Notes: a model not told the origin generated them from the sequence alone. A stretch of 64,000 nucleotides of DNA from Fremontodendron californicum (GCA_030761205.1 JAULJL010000001.1:42325645-42389644), one strand, 5' to 3'. Shown: positions 1 to 12,199, numbered from the stretch's first letter. Program-made: numbers and translations.

Positions 1-719
1 TACTCAGATTCTACTGTAATATTGATTTGAATGCAACGAAATGATCGAAAGAAGCAAGTCTTTGCTTCTTCAATTATCTTCATCCTCAAGCATTCTATAT
101 TTTAACCACGTTTCCAACATGGTATTAATCCTCACTACTCTAACATGGAAACTCTTTTCAGAAAAATGACAATAATAATTTATTACTACATGCATTAAAA
201 AATGAAATTAATTTTTAGATATATTGTGATGAATAAAGTATATATTATTATCAAGGAAAATTAATAACTTAAATGAGAATCATATAGTAATTAAAGGCAA
301 GAAATTGATTATGTACAAGGCAGATTTATTTTTATTAAACAAAAAGGATCCATGAAAATTATAGCCCACCCAAAACAGCTCTTTGCTGTACAGATTTTGA
401 TTACAGTTAGCATACATCCGAGATGAGAATTCATGAACCCATTACTATTTTCAGTCTGGATTTTCTTCTCCTTATTGTAATTACAACAAATTTCTTCATC
501 TTTAAAGTGTAATCTTGCAAAAAGGAAGAAAAAAAATAATATGCAGTATAACATGATACCTGTTTTAGTACTATAATCTACAAGAAACAACTTAATCTCC
601 CCGGAGCTCCTCCTCCTCCAGCTCAACCGTTTGATCTTCAGCTTAGAACCTTACAGCTCCACCGTTTCTTGACGATTCTGTCACTTTCTCAGTAGACAAA
701 CACTTGCCAGAAAGATGGT
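1..719. other. Intergenic spacer, no gene recognised
   Basis: AT-rich sequence downstream of the GATL gene, which is on the minus strand. Part of it, roughly 600-750, may be that gene's 3' UTR. The only open frame here, 309-626, has low-complexity composition and no family resemblance. Confidence 0.5.
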
Positions 720-752
720 TAACCAATGTAACCCAGCAGCAAAGTTTTCCCA

Positions 753-1817
753 TCAAGAATCCAATGCAAATGGAGTTTGCAAGAGATCATAAGGTGCCCA
801 TAAAGCGTCCAAAGGACACGGCCTATTAGCATCAAGTCTCGCCCAAGGCTTCCCTTTTCCACTCCAATGTAAAAGACTAACCGGACCAGGATGCAAATCC
901 CTGCATAAACCTCTGAAATTGTCTCCCCCGAGGCCATGTTGATTCCACCTATGATCAACTGGAACTATGTTTCCAGCGAAAACTAATAAAAATGGTGGCA
1001 AAGAACCCAACTCGTAAATTCTCGTTCTCTTTTGAACCTCCATCCATTCTTCAATCTTTGTCGTGTAATCTCCTTCTCTCCATCGATCAAGGTCGATTAC
1101 CATTACTCCGGTGTTAAAGTAACAAGCTTTACGGTTCGTAAAAGTTAAGGATAAAGAAGGGTTTGACCAAAACGTTAGAGTAAAGTAGGGAGTGAAGTTC
1201 GCATTGCAATATTCTGGTGCAGCCAAGACTGAGTTGTCCCCGAGTGGAGTTGCGGCGAGTTTAGCAATGTCGTCAACGAGAACCAGGTCGGAGTCAAGGT
1301 ACACGACTCGGCGGACGCATAAAGGGAGGAGATTGGCTAAGTAGCTTCGAGCGTAGTTCAAAGGGCAGTCTAAAGCTGAGCGGATTGAGGTTGAAATGAG
1401 GCGTGAAACAGAGGAGTCATCAAAAGGGTAGACTTGGAAGTTGAGGTAAGGGAAGGAGGAGGAGATGGTGGCGCGTAAAAGTGACACGTCGGCGGTGGCG
1501 GAGGCGACAAAATGGAAGGCAATGTTCTGGGGACAAGAGGAGTGTTGAAGTACTGAAAGAATAGCCGCCATGGAGCCCCGGATGTAAGCTGTGTCAAGGG
1601 TAATTGCCACATGAACAGCTTGATCCGAGCAGAAAATGGAGACTTCACCATCTGTTTCATCTTCATCAGTTATCACAGGGCAATCCGGAGAGTTATAGAA
1701 TTCTGGGGCTTCCTTGAATTGTTGAGTTATTGCTGTAGCGGCGGTGGCATCGGTGGCTAAGGCAAAGACAGTGAAGAGTAAGAGAAGGAGAAAATGAAAG
1801 AGTGGTGATTTAGGCAT
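753..1817 (-). CDS. GATL1: GATL1/PARVUS-like glycosyltransferase family 8 protein
   Basis: Single-exon gene for 354 residues, the usual length of the plant GATL family. Residues about 5-27 are a hydrophobic signal peptide or anchor, consistent with entry into the ER/Golgi. The GT8 metal and nucleotide-sugar motif is the DSD at 175-177 (context YLDSDLVLVDD). The C-terminal GT8 signature HWSGKGKPW is at about 317-325, and the protein ends in LLQTPFALDS as in Arabidopsis GATL1 (recalled). In that species GATL1/PARVUS is needed for secondary-wall xylan, probably in making the reducing-end tetrasaccharide primer. The start is the first ATG and sits directly before the signal peptide. The neighbouring RING gene supports GATL1 rather than another GATL, because the Arabidopsis GATL1 locus also has a RING gene beside it. 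Substrate and exact orthology are inferred. Confidence 0.93.
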   Translation of the reverse strand: MPKSPLFHFLLLLLFTVFALATDATAATAITQQFKEAPEFYNSPDCPVITDEDETDGEVSIFCSDQAVHVAITLDTAYIRGSMAAILSVLQHSSCPQNIAFHFVASATADVSLLRATISSSFPYLNFQVYPFDDSSVSRLISTSIRSALDCPLNYARSYLANLLPLCVRRVVYLDSDLVLVDDIAKLAATPLGDNSVLAAPEYCNANFTPYFTLTFWSNPSLSLTFTNRKACYFNTGVMVIDLDRWREGDYTTKIEEWMEVQKRTRIYELGSLPPFLLVFAGNIVPVDHRWNQHGLGGDNFRGLCRDLHPGPVSLLHWSGKGKPWARLDANRPCPLDALWAPYDLLQTPFALDS

Positions 1818-2309
1818 TGGAAAGATTTTGTTGACAGGGGAAGGTAAAGGGTGTTGGCCTGTTGGGTTTTAATGCAAGAGGAGACTTAGACTAGGGAGAA
1901 AGATTAAATTTGGAGGGGCTGGTTTAGATTTTTGATTAGGAAGGTTAAAGTTTGTTTTTATTTAAAAGTTTGAAACACAAGTTTGGGATTTAAAAATAGG
2001 GGAGAGTTAGCTGGAAATGGTGGCTAAGGGCTGCAGGGGGCTTAAGTCAAGAATTTTCTTTGGGGGAAGTTGTTGAGTTCACATTGATTCTAACTTTCCT
2101 TGGGGGGAATTTTTTTCATTTTTATTAACATTCAAAAGGGTCCAGACTATGGTCCTACATCCTTTTCCCTCAATTCTCAAATGCTATTCAGTATTTCTCC
2201 ATTTTCACTCAATTAGGAAAGGCATGCATTTTCGTAAAGAATAGATTGGGATCAAGTCAAAGAACTGAGAGGTTTTTAATTTCTAATGAAAAGAGTAGCA
2301 TTAACACAA

Positions 2310-2460
2310 TGGATTGATTCAGTTGGTTGAGTATTTATTAATGTCTTGACACTTATTAGGGTTCGAATCTCACAGCAATTTTATTTAGTGATTAATTTGT
2401 AAATACCATTGTTAACTCTTTATGAAATCTGATACATATCCTCACCATGAATTGAAGTAG
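2310..2460 (+). repeat. tRNA-derived SINE, best-preserved copy of a dispersed family
   Basis: Contains an A-box-like TTGGTTGAGTA near 2332 and a B-box-like GGGTTCGAATCTC near 2379, about 45 bp apart, as in RNA polymerase III promoters of tRNA-derived SINEs. It cannot fold as a full tRNA. Decayed relatives lie near 16655, 33070, 36465, 37805, 54430 (minus) and 56930. The ends are approximate. Confidence 0.5.
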
Positions 2461-4235
2461 ACTCTCTCACCTAAACTTTTGTTATCATTAATAAGCTTAG
2501 ATTTCTATAATTATTAATATTGTTAATGATGGTGGTGACCTTCTTTGTTTGTTCAATACCATTAGATCACCATATCATCATCATTCATTTTCTTTTTTGT
2601 ATTCTTAAATTTTAACAATAATTCCAAATTAAGAATATGATGTAATTTATTGTTTTAATCAGTGGTTTTTTTTTTCTTTCTCTTGTATTAAAAAAAACGA
2701 TTACATATATTTTGATTGAAGTTTAAGTAGAAGAAAGAAAGTGTCTTTGCCACATATATTGAAAGGAAGATTAATGAAAACGATGGTGCTTTCTTTATGC
2801 TCTCTGCCTTTCTCAATAGCAATCATACGAGAAGGAAAAGAAATTAAAAAAAAAAAAAAAGTAAAGCATTGAAGATTGAAGAGCAAAGGTGTCCATGAAT
2901 CGATACAAGATCAGATTGGGATTGGATTTAAATATCATATTAATAAATATTTTGCCTGTTTAGATTCGACTTGACTTGAAATATGATTAAAAATTCTGCT
3001 CAAGTCCAAACCGATTATATAAAATCATTATCCAAGTCCGCATAGACACACCCAAATTCATACATATAATCCGTATATAAAAAGGGTCGATCTTTATTTA
3101 AAAAAGATTATCCCTCAAAAATCTAAATCAATAATAGTAAAATGTGTCGGGCCAGACTGGCTTGGACGAAGAATGTCATGTCTAAAGCTTGATCCGTTTT
3201 TTAAACGGATTTCATTTTTTTGTTCAATTTCGTTTTTCGGATTCAATATTTCTGTCAAAACCCCTTGAAATATCTTACGGATCTTTGAATTTGAACGAGT
3301 AATCCGACCGTTGGACAGATTTATTAAAAAATGAACTCTACATTTATTCCAAAAAAAAAAATCCCTGGAAAAAGGAAAAAAAAATGTTTAAAAAATAATT
3401 ATAAACTTTATTCAAGTAACATGGTTATTGATGCTTCCTCATCGTAAGAAAGGAACTCTTCAGATATGTTGGACAATCGCAGTCCCAGAAAAGCATGGTT
3501 GAGCAACCAGCAAAACAATCATGCTTTGTTACCAAGTATGCTCTCTTCTACATGTATTTGCTACCTTCCATCAAAACAAAACAAAAAATTTAAATCTGTT
3601 TTCTGTCACATTTTCATCGACTTGGGAACTCTCTTAATTTGATTAAAATTCTCATTCCTTAATCTTTTATTGTTCCCTGGAAATGGGCTATAACTTTCAT
3701 TTTAGGAGTATGAGATCATTGCTTATAGTTGGAAAGCTCTTACAGAATATTATATCGGGCAATCAAAGTTTAGTTTCTATATCCCAATCCCAAACACTGA
3801 GAGGTGGTATGGGATGAGAATTTTACGTAACAAAAATCATGGGTATTAATTTTTTTCGAAACAATAAAGATTACAGTCTAAAAATAAGTAAAATAATTGT
3901 AGATACTGAAATTTAAATTTTAAACTTGTTACATGTCATCTTTTTAAGGTGATCGTATAAATTAATTGGATTAAGTCCGAATTCATGGATACTTAATTAA
4001 TGTAAGTAAAATAGGCTAATTATGTTCAAAGATGTTTAATTAACTAGATTGCTGGATGGGTAATTTTCTGCCACCAACTTTTGCATAAATGTATATAATA
4101 AAACAGAGCAATGGAAGCGGTGGAGTTGGGGAAACGGAAAGTAAACTCCCAATCATAATCGACCCACCCACCCCAGCAATAGGGATTGCATGTAACAACC
4201 AACTCCCAAAGACACTCATGGCAATTATGAGATTG

Positions 4236-4236
<1 letters not shown>

Positions 4237-4286
<50 letters not shown>
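4237..4286. repeat. (TA)25 microsatellite
   Basis: Uninterrupted TA dinucleotide run of 50 bp, flanked on the right by CACA. Open frames crossing it on both strands are artefacts of the repeat. Confidence 0.97.
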
Positions 4287-4290
<4 letters not shown>

Positions 4291-4913
4291 AAAGAAAGAA
4301 TTTGAAGATGGAGAGCTGCTGGGGCTTACACTTGCTGCTCCTACAACGTAAGCTTCGTTTACACTTTACACTGCTGGCAGCTGATTCCAAGGTCACCGAC
4401 AATCCCAAACCAGAGTGGTCATAAAAGTCGGCTTAAATGAGCAGCTGCACATGCTTCAACCCTTTTTTTTTTTCTTTTTTTTTTCATTTTTGCATCTAAG
4501 TCATCCCAAAATAATATAAAAAAGTACATGTTCGTCGGTGTTTCATTTCAGTTCAGTACAATTTAGAGAACTGGATGAAATGGGGTCAAACTCAAACCCT
4601 TTTGAAGAATTGAAAATTTTAATTTAGAGTTGACATTTGCGTTTTGATTTAATCTAATAAGGTAGATAGATTTAGGAAATTCTTGTTCTGCAAAAATGGA
4701 ATGGTTGATCCTAGAAAAGGACACGGATTAATTTCCATGCACTTACAAAGAAGCTTCTTCAATTTCCTATTCTTTTTGTTGTTAATTTGATCATGAAATT
4801 GAAGCATTGAAGTTTCCACCAACACTCCTAAATTTACATAAGCGTGGACAATGAAGATAATTGTCTGAGAAGATGAGGAATGTAATTTAAGGAGTTGGAA
4901 ATCAATATATTAA

Positions 4914-5883
4914 GGGTTAATGTTATAATTGCCTCATTTTTTTTACCAAATTTTTTAATATGGTATTTTTATTTTTAAAATGTATAATGTGGTATTTATA
5001 TTATTATTTTATGTGATAATCTAGCACCGGGTGTTAACATTATTAATTAAGATAAATAACTAGGCCTCCATCCAATTACATTCTGACATGTGGTAATTAA
5101 TGTCACATCATCACTATACATCTCATTGAAATGCCAATGTGGCATCCACGTGTGGCACATGTCTCATCCACGTGGATGCCATATGTAATTAATTTTAAAA
5201 AATATAAAAACAGTTTTAAAATAATATTTTATTTTTGAAAAGGAAAAAAGTTTTGAAAATAAAATTTATATTTTGAAAAATAAAAAATAATTTTTTTAAA
5301 AAAATAGAGAAAATTTAAAATATATTTTATGTTAAATTTCATTATTTGAAAATTTTAATAATCAAAAATATAAAAAATAATGTTTTTGAAAAATAAAAGA
5401 CATTTTATTATTTTGAAAATAAAAAATAGAATATTTTATAAAAAAAATCTCTCTTTTTTTCCTTTTCTTCTTTATTTTTTTTTTCTTTCTTCTTTCTGTT
5501 TCCTCTCCTCTCTTCTCTCTCTCAATCCTCCTCTTTCAGGTCGAATTCAACCAATCATCGATCGAATCTGATTAGAGAAGGCTGGATTCGATTTGAAAAA
5601 AAGAAGAAGGGAGAGGAGAGAAAAAAAAATGAATTTAATTTTTATTTTTAAAAAATAACACATTGGTGTCATGTGCATTTTAATATAATCTCAAATAATA
5701 ACATGGGAAAATAATTTAATAAAATATGTCACGTGTTATTGTGTGATTAGATGACATTCACTTCATTCATATAATTTAATATGCCACGACACTATAATAT
5801 ATGTATCACATTACACATTTTAAAATAGAGGAGAGCACATTGAAAATTTCAACAAAGTACAAACATCAAATATTACAAAACCC
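4914..5883. mobile_element. Mutator-like non-autonomous TIR element (970 bp)
   Basis: Flanked by a perfect 9-bp direct repeat ATATATTAA at 4905-4913 and 5884-5892, the target-site size of Mutator-like elements. Ends are GGGTTAATG and CAAAACCC. Subterminal inverted similarity is clear: TTTTAAAATGTATAATGTGG near 4975 matches the reverse complement of the stretch near 5800-5823. The interior has no transposase; it is AT-rich with a pyrimidine tract at 5448-5530. Superfamily assignment rests on TSD length and long degenerate TIRs. Confidence 0.75.
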
Positions 5884-5892
5884 ATATATTAA

Positions 5893-8200
5893 TCATTGAT
5901 GTCAAAAGGGTACTTCAATTTTCAAATTAATGGAATTTATTTCCTAATAAAAAGTATATATATAATTTTTTTTTTTTTTTTCCTTTTGACCATTGCAAAA
6001 TTTTTAATTTCAAACCTTGACATTATTCTGTTAAACTAAAAAAATCAATATAATTTTTTTTTTATCAAAAACAGAACGCATCATTTGTTAAAATCAATAC
6101 ACGATGATTTTTTTTTTGATAATTGGATAAGGGGAGGGGTTGTTTGGGTTTGAACCCAAGACTTCATGCCCCCAAGACTCTTAGCCACTCAACCAAGAGC
6201 TTGTTGGCAATACACGATGATTTTAGTCATACATTAAAATACACAAATTTATAAATACCCCAAATTCATTTACACAATTATAATTATTTAAAATTTAAAC
6301 ATGCCATATCGCTCTCTACAAAGGAAAAAAGTGAAGCTAGCTATCTCATAATCGTAGGCCAGAGCTTATCCATTTGAGCCGCAACTAGCCAAAAAAAAAA
6401 AAGTGCTCGATATATTATGTCAGAAGGCAGAACCGTGGCATATTGATTTAAAAAAAGTGATGGTCACTTATGCTAGAAAAACTGAAACACACCCCGACGA
6501 GCCTGACGCCTATGGACAGCTCATAATGCCACAACAATTGCGGCCATTTTCGTGCAATACAAATGAACATTTTGCATGGTGGGAAGAGACACATGCAATT
6601 TCTACTTGTTTTTGCATTTGAGTTATGTTTGTTTATATTTTCAGCTGAAATTGGGGAAGAAAACAAAAACCACAACCTAAGGGCTAAGAGCATTTTTTTA
6701 CCAATCTATGAATAAGAAACATAACCTCAAAAATGATTGACCCCACAACTCAGCCTTCGAGCTTCCAAGCAATTTCACATCGAACTTTAGTCTGTGAACC
6801 CATGTGCTTAAAAAGCTTAATCCTGCAAAGTTCAAACTAAGGGGCCACAATAAACAAGAAAATTTTGAAACCGGTGAATCAAATCACTCAAGGAGGCTGA
6901 TCAAATGGAGCCATTTTAGGACCATATGTCATAAAGGAAACATATAGAACAATTCAAGCCCATAAGTGTCTTGGATAAAGATTACAGTTTAATGTAGAAT
7001 CTGTCAATCGAGGACAGCCAAACATGTGATGGCTGTCTGGAAAAAGTTTCAGGACAAAACCAACACTATAACTCCACAATCATTTTGATCATATTCATCC
7101 TTTCTTGTGCCAACAGAACCAACTTCAACAAAAAATCTATCAAGCATGTTTTCACACAAAAATCTAAGTTCTAACAGGCGAGCACTGTAAACAGGGAAAA
7201 TGCATGCAACATCATCTAGTATAATATAACTACTGATTCTAACTTCAATAGTTCTAAGGGGCAGCTGCCCCAATTGTATATCCGTCTCTGTCTTTAGCTA
7301 AGAAAGTAACTTTGGATTAACATAGAGGCAAAAAGGAGCTAGCAAAGCCAACATGTCAGCACAATGAACATTAGTTTTCTACATTTACCATCAAAATACC
7401 CCTTGTGTATAAAATACAAGACAACATCAAGATTATGACCTAAAGAAAAACTATATAACCCAATAAACCCAAGTATATTTGGAAAATCATCTTCCAAACA
7501 ATCAATCAATTCTCATACTAACCTTAATAGGCATTAGCGATTTCATATAAATATGGATCATTTTGATATACATCATTTGCTACAACAAACAAATTCAATT
7601 GAAAAGCAACCTCCCTTTGAAAATTTACTCGCTAAAAAAATAAACAAATAATCAGCTGGAATCAACAATCAGTCACACTCTCAATTATCCAAACAAAACA
7701 AAGCAATCAAGTCGTATCTATCTTTCAAATTATCCATACACCATGCACAATTAGCACTAGAAGCCCAGAGCACAACCTGGGCTGCAAGCTCGAGTCTGTA
7801 CCATCTATAGACTATAATCACTAAAAGAACCGAAACAATTAGTTCCTTAATTACATAAACAGCTAAATAAGCACAAGAATGGATCTGCGATGGAAATAAA
7901 CAGAAAGGGGCGATTATATTATTGCTGCATAATTAAAATCCTTTGTTCATAAAGTCTCAAATGAGATGAGAAAGGGCAGTGGAAACAGAATTTTGAGCAT
8001 AGTTTGGCAAATGCATATAATAAAGCTGAGAGAGGCAAGTCTACTACACTCCCACTATTTGAGCACCCATCTAATCCTCTCTCAGCTATACCTCTCATAG
8101 ACTCCGAAACTAACCAGTAAACATGAAATATAGAAGGCCAATACAAAATCTATTCAAACTGCAAGAAGTTTTAATTACAAAATAGCTAGGCACATAAAAT
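5893..8200. other. Spacer between the MULE-type element and the RING gene
   Basis: No protein-coding gene recognised. It holds a SINE insertion at 6112-6207. The right part, about 8200-8558, is likely the 3' UTR of the RING gene. Short open frames at 6403-6693, 7049-7273 and 7919-8146 lack family features. Confidence 0.45.
6112..6207 (-). mobile_element. tRNA-derived SINE with 17-bp target-site duplication
   Basis: On the minus strand it reads an A box TGGTTGAGTGGCTAAGAG, a B box GGGTTCAAACCC, and then an A-rich tail seen as the T run at about 6107-6117 on the plus strand. It is flanked by a perfect 17-bp duplication CAATACACGATGATTTT at 6095-6111 and 6208-6224. A long perfect TSD plus an A tail shows LINE-dependent retroposition. 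Confidence 0.85.
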
Positions 8201-8558
8201 ACTACTTGCATTTTATGTTTACCAAACTGAAACCACTATAATAAAAGGCAAAGATGCAAAGAAGAGGGAAGAAAAAAAAAAGTCGAATTAGGAACTAAAG
8301 GATATTGCAGCTGCTAAAACTCAATGATGCATTTCAACCATACAGGAGGGAAAAAAAAAGATTTTCCAATGCATAAATACAAAGGCATGCAAGCTGCATT
8401 CCACATATTAATGGCAACCATCAAATGAATATCGAAAGTAATATATAAACAATTCCTCAATCACTAAAAAAAGAAAATGCACTCTTAGATTTACACAAGA
8501 CATCGGATTGACACTCCAAACATAATTTATCAATTTAAGCTGTGATAGCAGATTTGGT

Positions 8559-9269
8559 CTATTGATAAATCATTGCAAAGATAACACAAACAATGATAAA
8601 CAGAAACAGCATCTTCAGATAATGGTCCTGCTGGCCTTGTGCAGTGCGATGATGATGATGGTGATGGTGATGATGATATCCATGAGCATGGCCACCATGA
8701 TATGAATTTGAAAACCCATATGGAAACCCAGCAGCCGGACCAAACATAGCCGCATCAGGAAACCCATGCACCTGAAGGTTAAACAATGATGGGATAAGAC
8801 CACCAAAGGCCGCAGACAGTGTGAAATTCCCAAACCTAGCTGTTGGCATCGGTGCAAAACCTCCCAACCCTCCCCTGAATCCAAACCCATTCTGGGGAAA
8901 CTGATTTGGTTCTGGTGGAGGAGCCGTCTCAGGTCTCTGTCCAGCTGGACGATTCGGAATACTAACACCAGGGATGGATTTAGACCTAGGATCACTAGAT
9001 GACTTCCCCCTTCCATACAAAGGAACCAATTTTTCTTCCTCAATAAGGGCCTTACAAACAGGACATTCATGAGAACGGGAATGAATATGAAGCCATTTAT
9101 AAAGGCAAGGCCAGCAGAAAAGATGACCACATAAAGTGACAATGGGATCTTGAGCTAAGTCAAAGCAGATATTGCACTCAAAATTACCAGCATCACCGTT
9201 AGCATTGTTGCTAGAGCAAGATGGATTTTGGGGCGAATGGCTGGCTGATTCCCCAAACCCACTTGCCAT
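8559..9269 (-). CDS. RING-type E3 ubiquitin ligase, RMA/RNF5-like membrane anchor
   Basis: The 236-residue protein carries an N-terminal C3HC4 RING with ligands C32, C35, C47, H49, C52, C55, C69 and C72. A proline/glycine-rich low-complexity linker follows, then a run of nine histidines near residue 200 and a C-terminal hydrophobic anchor at about 219-235. This layout is that of RMA/RNF5-type ligases, which sit in the ER membrane by a tail anchor and ubiquitinate membrane clients. The coding part is one exon. A 5' UTR intron is predicted at 9296-9652: the donor reads CTCAAG/GTCAGTAAAT and the acceptor TTTTTATAG/GAATC on the minus strand. Position next to a GATL1-like gene matches the Arabidopsis At1g19310/At1g74990 RING genes (from memory). 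Substrates are unknown. Confidence 0.92.
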   Translation of the reverse strand: MASGFGESASHSPQNPSCSSNNANGDAGNFECNICFDLAQDPIVTLCGHLFCWPCLYKWLHIHSRSHECPVCKALIEEEKLVPLYGRGKSSSDPRSKSIPGVSIPNRPAGQRPETAPPPEPNQFPQNGFGFRGGLGGFAPMPTARFGNFTLSAAFGGLIPSLFNLQVHGFPDAAMFGPAAGFPYGFSNSYHGGHAHGYHHHHHHHHHRTAQGQQDHYLKMLFLFIIVCVIFAMIYQ

Positions 9270-9295
9270 TTCTTAGACTTCCAGAACTCAGATTC

Positions 9296-9652
9296 CTATA
9301 AAAATCAAATTGGAACCAAAATAAACACCACATACACAATCCACTATATATCAATTTCACCAGAAAAATTTAATTCAATGTAAGAATAAAAAAATAACTA
9401 TATTTTCCTAAAAATTGGCGGAATTCATATAAACATCAAAGCCTCTACGATTCATTTGATTTTGAGAAATTAAATAATCTCAAATTCAAAAACCTTCAGA
9501 TATCTTACGAAAATCACCATTACTAATTATAAGAAAAACATAATTCATAACGATTAAACAACGAGAATTATTTCAATATCGCAAATTGGGATTCAACGGT
9601 AACATATCAAATGACGGAAAATAAAATGAGAGATAAATGGAAATTTACTGAC
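9296..9652 (-). other. Predicted 5' UTR intron of the RING gene
   Basis: GT..AG intron inferred from a donor just after CTCAAG and an acceptor 26 bases before the start codon. It places the first exon near 9653-9780, with a TATA-like AT stretch on the minus strand around 9811-9824. Confidence 0.6.
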
Positions 9653-11437
9653 CTTGAGATCGAAGGACCAATCGATTAGGCAATCGACCGATCCATGAAA
9701 GTCAAAGACAATGAAGAAAGCAGGAAATAAAAATCCTTGCAAAAACTTGGATTTTTTTTTTTTTTTTTTGACGCGTTTACAGCGGAGAGAACAGTTCCAT
9801 TCTTTTCCTTCCTATAATATAATAATCCTATTTCTATGTTTTAGCGCGTGACGTTTGGGTTTGGGGGGAATCTTCCTCCGTTGAGAGAGTGGACGTAGGG
9901 TTATTCTCTACGTGGCGCTAATCTATTGGTTTCTTTCTCTTGACTCGTTTGATGAGATCGCGCGTGCCATTTAATCGGCTGTTAGCCGCGTTAGAATGTG
10001 AATGCGTAAACGGTCCGCGTTGATTTAACATTTTAACTGCTCTCTCATTGACTTTCTTTTTCTTTCTTTTTTTTTTATTTCGCGAGTCAGGAACGGAGTA
10101 GTCGCCTTGCAATAGTGGGCCCAATTTGTTTGAGGTGCAAAGCCCATTTTGCTAATTAAAAAACGGCTCAGGTTTTTGGTTGATAAATGATTTATTGTTT
10201 TGAATCCGTTTTTTATAAGTTGTGGGTGAAGTTTTTCAATTTTATAAATAAACTAGATTCTACTGTGCACAAATTAAATTTATTTATTTAAATATATATA
10301 AATTAATATTATTTAATTTTTAACATTATCAAAATATAAATAATATATATTATATATATGTTATATACATAAAAAAAATCAAAAGAAAGTAAAATTTTAA
10401 AATAAATGAAAGGATAAATTTCACTTATACATTGGGTTTTGGACGTTTTTTAGTTAGCTTGAAAAAATTTTATTGCATTTAATCTTAATTTTTAATAAAT
10501 ATTTTATCTATTTAATAATTCAAATAGACCAAATTTGATAATTTTGAAATTTTGATGATAAGTTATTTTGGTAAGATTTTATTTTTGAAAAATTGAATAA
10601 TATAAAATAAAGATTATATTGTCCTATGTGTCAGCATAAAAAGATATCCACGTAAGCTTTCATCTAAACAGATATTTCTATGTAAGTATGTATCTTGTTA
10701 TATTATATTATATATATATATATATGATTTAAGAGATTAATAAGTGTTTTTTGTTTATTAATTTCTTTTAATATTTTTAATTATATTTTATAAAAATACG
10801 TGTTATTGTGTTAAATCTGCTGATAAATTATTTTTCTTTTTGTTTTGATCTTACTTTAGTTTTCATTAAATGTGATTTTCTTTATTTTTATTATTTTTCT
10901 ATTAAAAATAAAAAATTATTGATTAAGGTTAATGTTTTAAAATAAATAAATTCAGACATATTACTAAAATACAAAGATTAAAAAAATAATAATTTTAAAA
11001 AAAGGGAAAAAAAGTAAAGAAATGATATTGATATAAATGGGATAAAAGTATTTATAGTGTATGATTGATTTTGAAATCACGAGTAAAGTAATATCAACTC
11101 AATTAAATAAATTATATAAAAATTGAATTTAAATTATAATAATAAAATAAAAAATATTTTAATGTTTTAATTTTAAAAAAGAATAACTACCGCTAAAAAG
11201 CTATCTACCTTTCTTTTAATTTATAAAAATAACTACTCATTAAAAAATTACTCACCTAAATATTTTTAAAAAGAATTTTTTTTCACAAAAACTTTGAAAA
11301 CAAACTCCTCGTTCCAAACCAGGTTCAAAGTATTTCTCAAAGTCCTAGTCTTGGATCTGAACTAGTCTTGGATCTGAACTTGCCAACTTAGAGTTTGACG
11401 TGAATTGTCCTTAACAGCCAAGTCTTTGGCTTGCAAG

Positions 11438-11728
11438 TAGATCTGCTCATGGGTTGGACAGTCCATTCGATTCAATAAATTCGGCTCTTATTAAGTCGGA
11501 TTTGGATAAGATATTTTTAATCTGATCCGATCCGGAACAGTGTTTGTTTATTATAATAATATTATTTTTTTAATTTTAATTAAAAAAATATATAAATATA
11601 TTTTTTTTAAATAATGAAAAATGAATTCGAACCTACCGGGCCGGCTCGGCCCGACCCAGGGCTGGACCTGAGCAAAAAATTTTAAAAAAAACCGGATCGC
11701 AACTCGATCCGGCCAATGAGCAGGTCTA
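11438..11728. mobile_element. hAT-type MITE, TGCTCAT terminal family
   Basis: Inverted ends TAGATCTGCTCATGGGTTGG and the reverse complement of CCAATGAGCAGGTCTA. Flanks are CTTGCAAG (11430-11437) and CTTGCAAC (11729-11736), an 8-bp target-site duplication with one mismatch, typical of hAT elements. The interior is AT-rich with GATCCGG-like subterminal words and no coding capacity. Relatives are at 61917-62153 and about 33552-33810. Confidence 0.8.
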
Positions 11729-12106
11729 CTTGCAACACGTAAGAAAAATAGTTTTGTAATAAATCAATTATTATAAATAGTGGTGTGATATTTCATATAA
11801 CAATTGATGGATCATTTATGCTTAGTTTGATATTATTTTGTTACAAGTATGATATGATATTAATCATTGATAAACAATGTATCCTCAGAATAATAGTGTT
11901 GAAAATATAGTTTAAATTTTGCTATTTACAAATTTACTTATGAATTTTTTTTTTTAACAATGGATCTTTAAATTTAAAGATAATTGATAATTAACAGATT
12001 ATATAGGATGCCAATATATTTTTGGTATGCAGTTAACTTTGGCGAGCCTTTTTTTTTATTTAAGCATGACATTCTATACGTATTGATGCAATATTTAATT
12101 CTCAAT

Positions 12107-12109
<3 letters not shown>

Positions 12110-12137
<28 letters not shown>
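12110..12137. repeat. (TA)n microsatellite
   Basis: Uninterrupted run of about 14 TA units. Confidence 0.9.
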
Positions 12138-12142
<5 letters not shown>

Positions 12143-12199
12143 TAGTTTGTATTTGTTGGGATTGTCGATCTTCATGTATTTCATTTTTAAAAATATAAA

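Larger units (their letters stand above)
1860..4904. other. Intergenic spacer with repeats
   Basis: No gene recognised. The part next to 1817 is the GATL promoter and 5' UTR. The spacer also holds a tRNA-like SINE copy near 2310-2460, a possible small inverted-repeat element near 2885-3055 (ends GGTGTCCATG and CATAGACACACC) and a TA microsatellite at 4237-4286. Confidence 0.5.

Noticed and set aside
2378..2395. tRNA gene suggested by GGGTTCGAATCTC
   Set aside because: No acceptor stem or cloverleaf fits; A and B boxes with no matching stems fit a SINE.
4040..4424. Open frames of 111 and 122 codons on opposite strands
   Set aside because: Both run through the TA microsatellite (YIYIYI..) and have no other features.
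6330..6390. Possible second tRNA-like head near GGCTCAAATGGATAAGCTCTGG (minus strand)
   Set aside because: Only the A-box region is convincing; no B box, tail or target-site duplication could be defined.
8615..9142. 175-codon open frame overlapping the RING gene
   Set aside because: Out-of-frame shadow; the RING frame contains all eight zinc ligands.
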